From assembly GCA_031372765.1 (NCBI GenBank), contig JANMLW010000016.1, positions 1 to 23,803 of the forward strand: a stretch of 23,803 nucleotides of DNA, written 5' to 3'. Numbering within the stretch: position 1 is the first letter of the stretch; the number at the start of each line of letters is the position of its first letter. The stretch is from JADCCX01 sp031372765. GTDB lineage: Bacteria; Pseudomonadota; Alphaproteobacteria; Rhizobiales; Beijerinckiaceae. Positions 23,699-23,803 of this stretch are shown piece by piece. The notes beneath the pieces were generated by a model, which was not told the DNA's origin, searched no databases, and was given only the letters and a program-made list of their open reading frames with translations. Made by a program: the position numbers and the translations under genes.

Positions 23699-23803
23699 TC
23701 AATTTCCGATATCGAACGCATCCCAGTCAGGTTCCGACCTTTTGAAAAGCTCCATAAGTGATCGACCTACAAGCCTTCTTCCATCTTCCAAGACTTCCTG
23801 CAC
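23699..23803 (-). CDS. C-terminal fragment of an upstream gene (5' part outside window)
   Basis: A minus-strand frame is open from the right edge to TGA at 23701-23699: 34 residues, ending LFKRSEPDWDAFDIGN. It stops 18 bp before the acyl-CoA dehydrogenase start, the spacing expected inside an operon. No family could be recognised from so short a tail, and a chance open frame cannot be excluded. Confidence 0.45.
   Translation of the reverse strand: MQEVLEDGRRLVGRSLMELFKRSEPDWDAFDIGN

Noticed and set aside
1..23803. CRISPR array, phage genes, integrase or tRNA attachment site
   Set aside because: No regularly spaced repeats, phage structural genes, integrase or tRNA were found by reading the sequence.

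Overview
The window looks like an accessory catabolic region of a Gram-negative bacterium, most likely an alphaproteobacterium. The support is moderately high GC with GC-rich third positions, periplasmic binding proteins with twin-arginine leaders, an alphaproteobacterial-type HrcA, and typical FCD-GntR, TctC, DUF1446 and Lva-type genes. No rRNA, tRNA, CRISPR array or phage gene was seen. The genus cannot be fixed from the sequence alone.

Left part (1-13545): an amino-acid-type catabolic cluster that appears to be one regulon. On the minus strand, running off the left edge, is a very large flavoprotein (at least 937 residues). It joins a [2Fe-2S] ferredoxin-like domain, an FAD/NAD oxidoreductase with a C-terminal Cys cluster, and a D-amino-acid-oxidase/DadA-like domain in one chain. 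It is divergent from a DapA-family lyase (2901-3809). A phosphotriesterase-like amidohydrolase (3792-4844, minus) is divergent from a polar-amino-acid ABC system: binding protein, permease, then an FCD-type GntR regulator. A second run follows (7557-13545): binding protein, two permeases, and the same three oxidoreductase modules as separate overlapping genes, then a second DapA-family lyase. An 18-bp element fitting GTAYAWSAWWYGYATRCA occurs in the three intergenic regions that would control all of this (2840-2857, 4904-4921, 7515-7532) and is the proposed GntR operator. The likely logic is hydrolase release of a cyclic or D-configured amino acid (or opine-like compound), ABC uptake, flavin oxidation of the C-N bond, then DapA-type deamination or cleavage. 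Hydroxyproline catabolism (D-hydroxyproline dehydrogenase plus pyrroline-4-hydroxy-2-carboxylate deaminase) is the nearest known scheme, but no epimerase and no semialdehyde dehydrogenase are present. No ABC ATPase gene is visible.

Middle part (13546-15127): a DUF3830 gene, an N-terminal remnant of an IS5-type transposase with its own strong ribosome binding site, and several hundred bases of hairpin-rich or decayed DNA. This looks like a junction or a scar of past insertion.

Right part (15128-23803): hrcA stands alone, without grpE next to it. It is followed by an orphan TctC-type receptor, a DUF1446/AtuA-like protein and a small AtuA-related partner. Convergent to these is a minus-strand operon: a short C-terminal fragment at the edge, an acyl-CoA dehydrogenase, an APH-fold kinase, a DUF6285 protein, a TRZ/ATZ-type amidohydrolase (8-oxoguanine deaminase-like), and a spermidine-synthase-like protein. 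The dehydrogenase, kinase and DUF6285 genes resemble the LvaC-LvaA-LvaB module, which handles 4-hydroxyacyl-CoA in levulinate breakdown.
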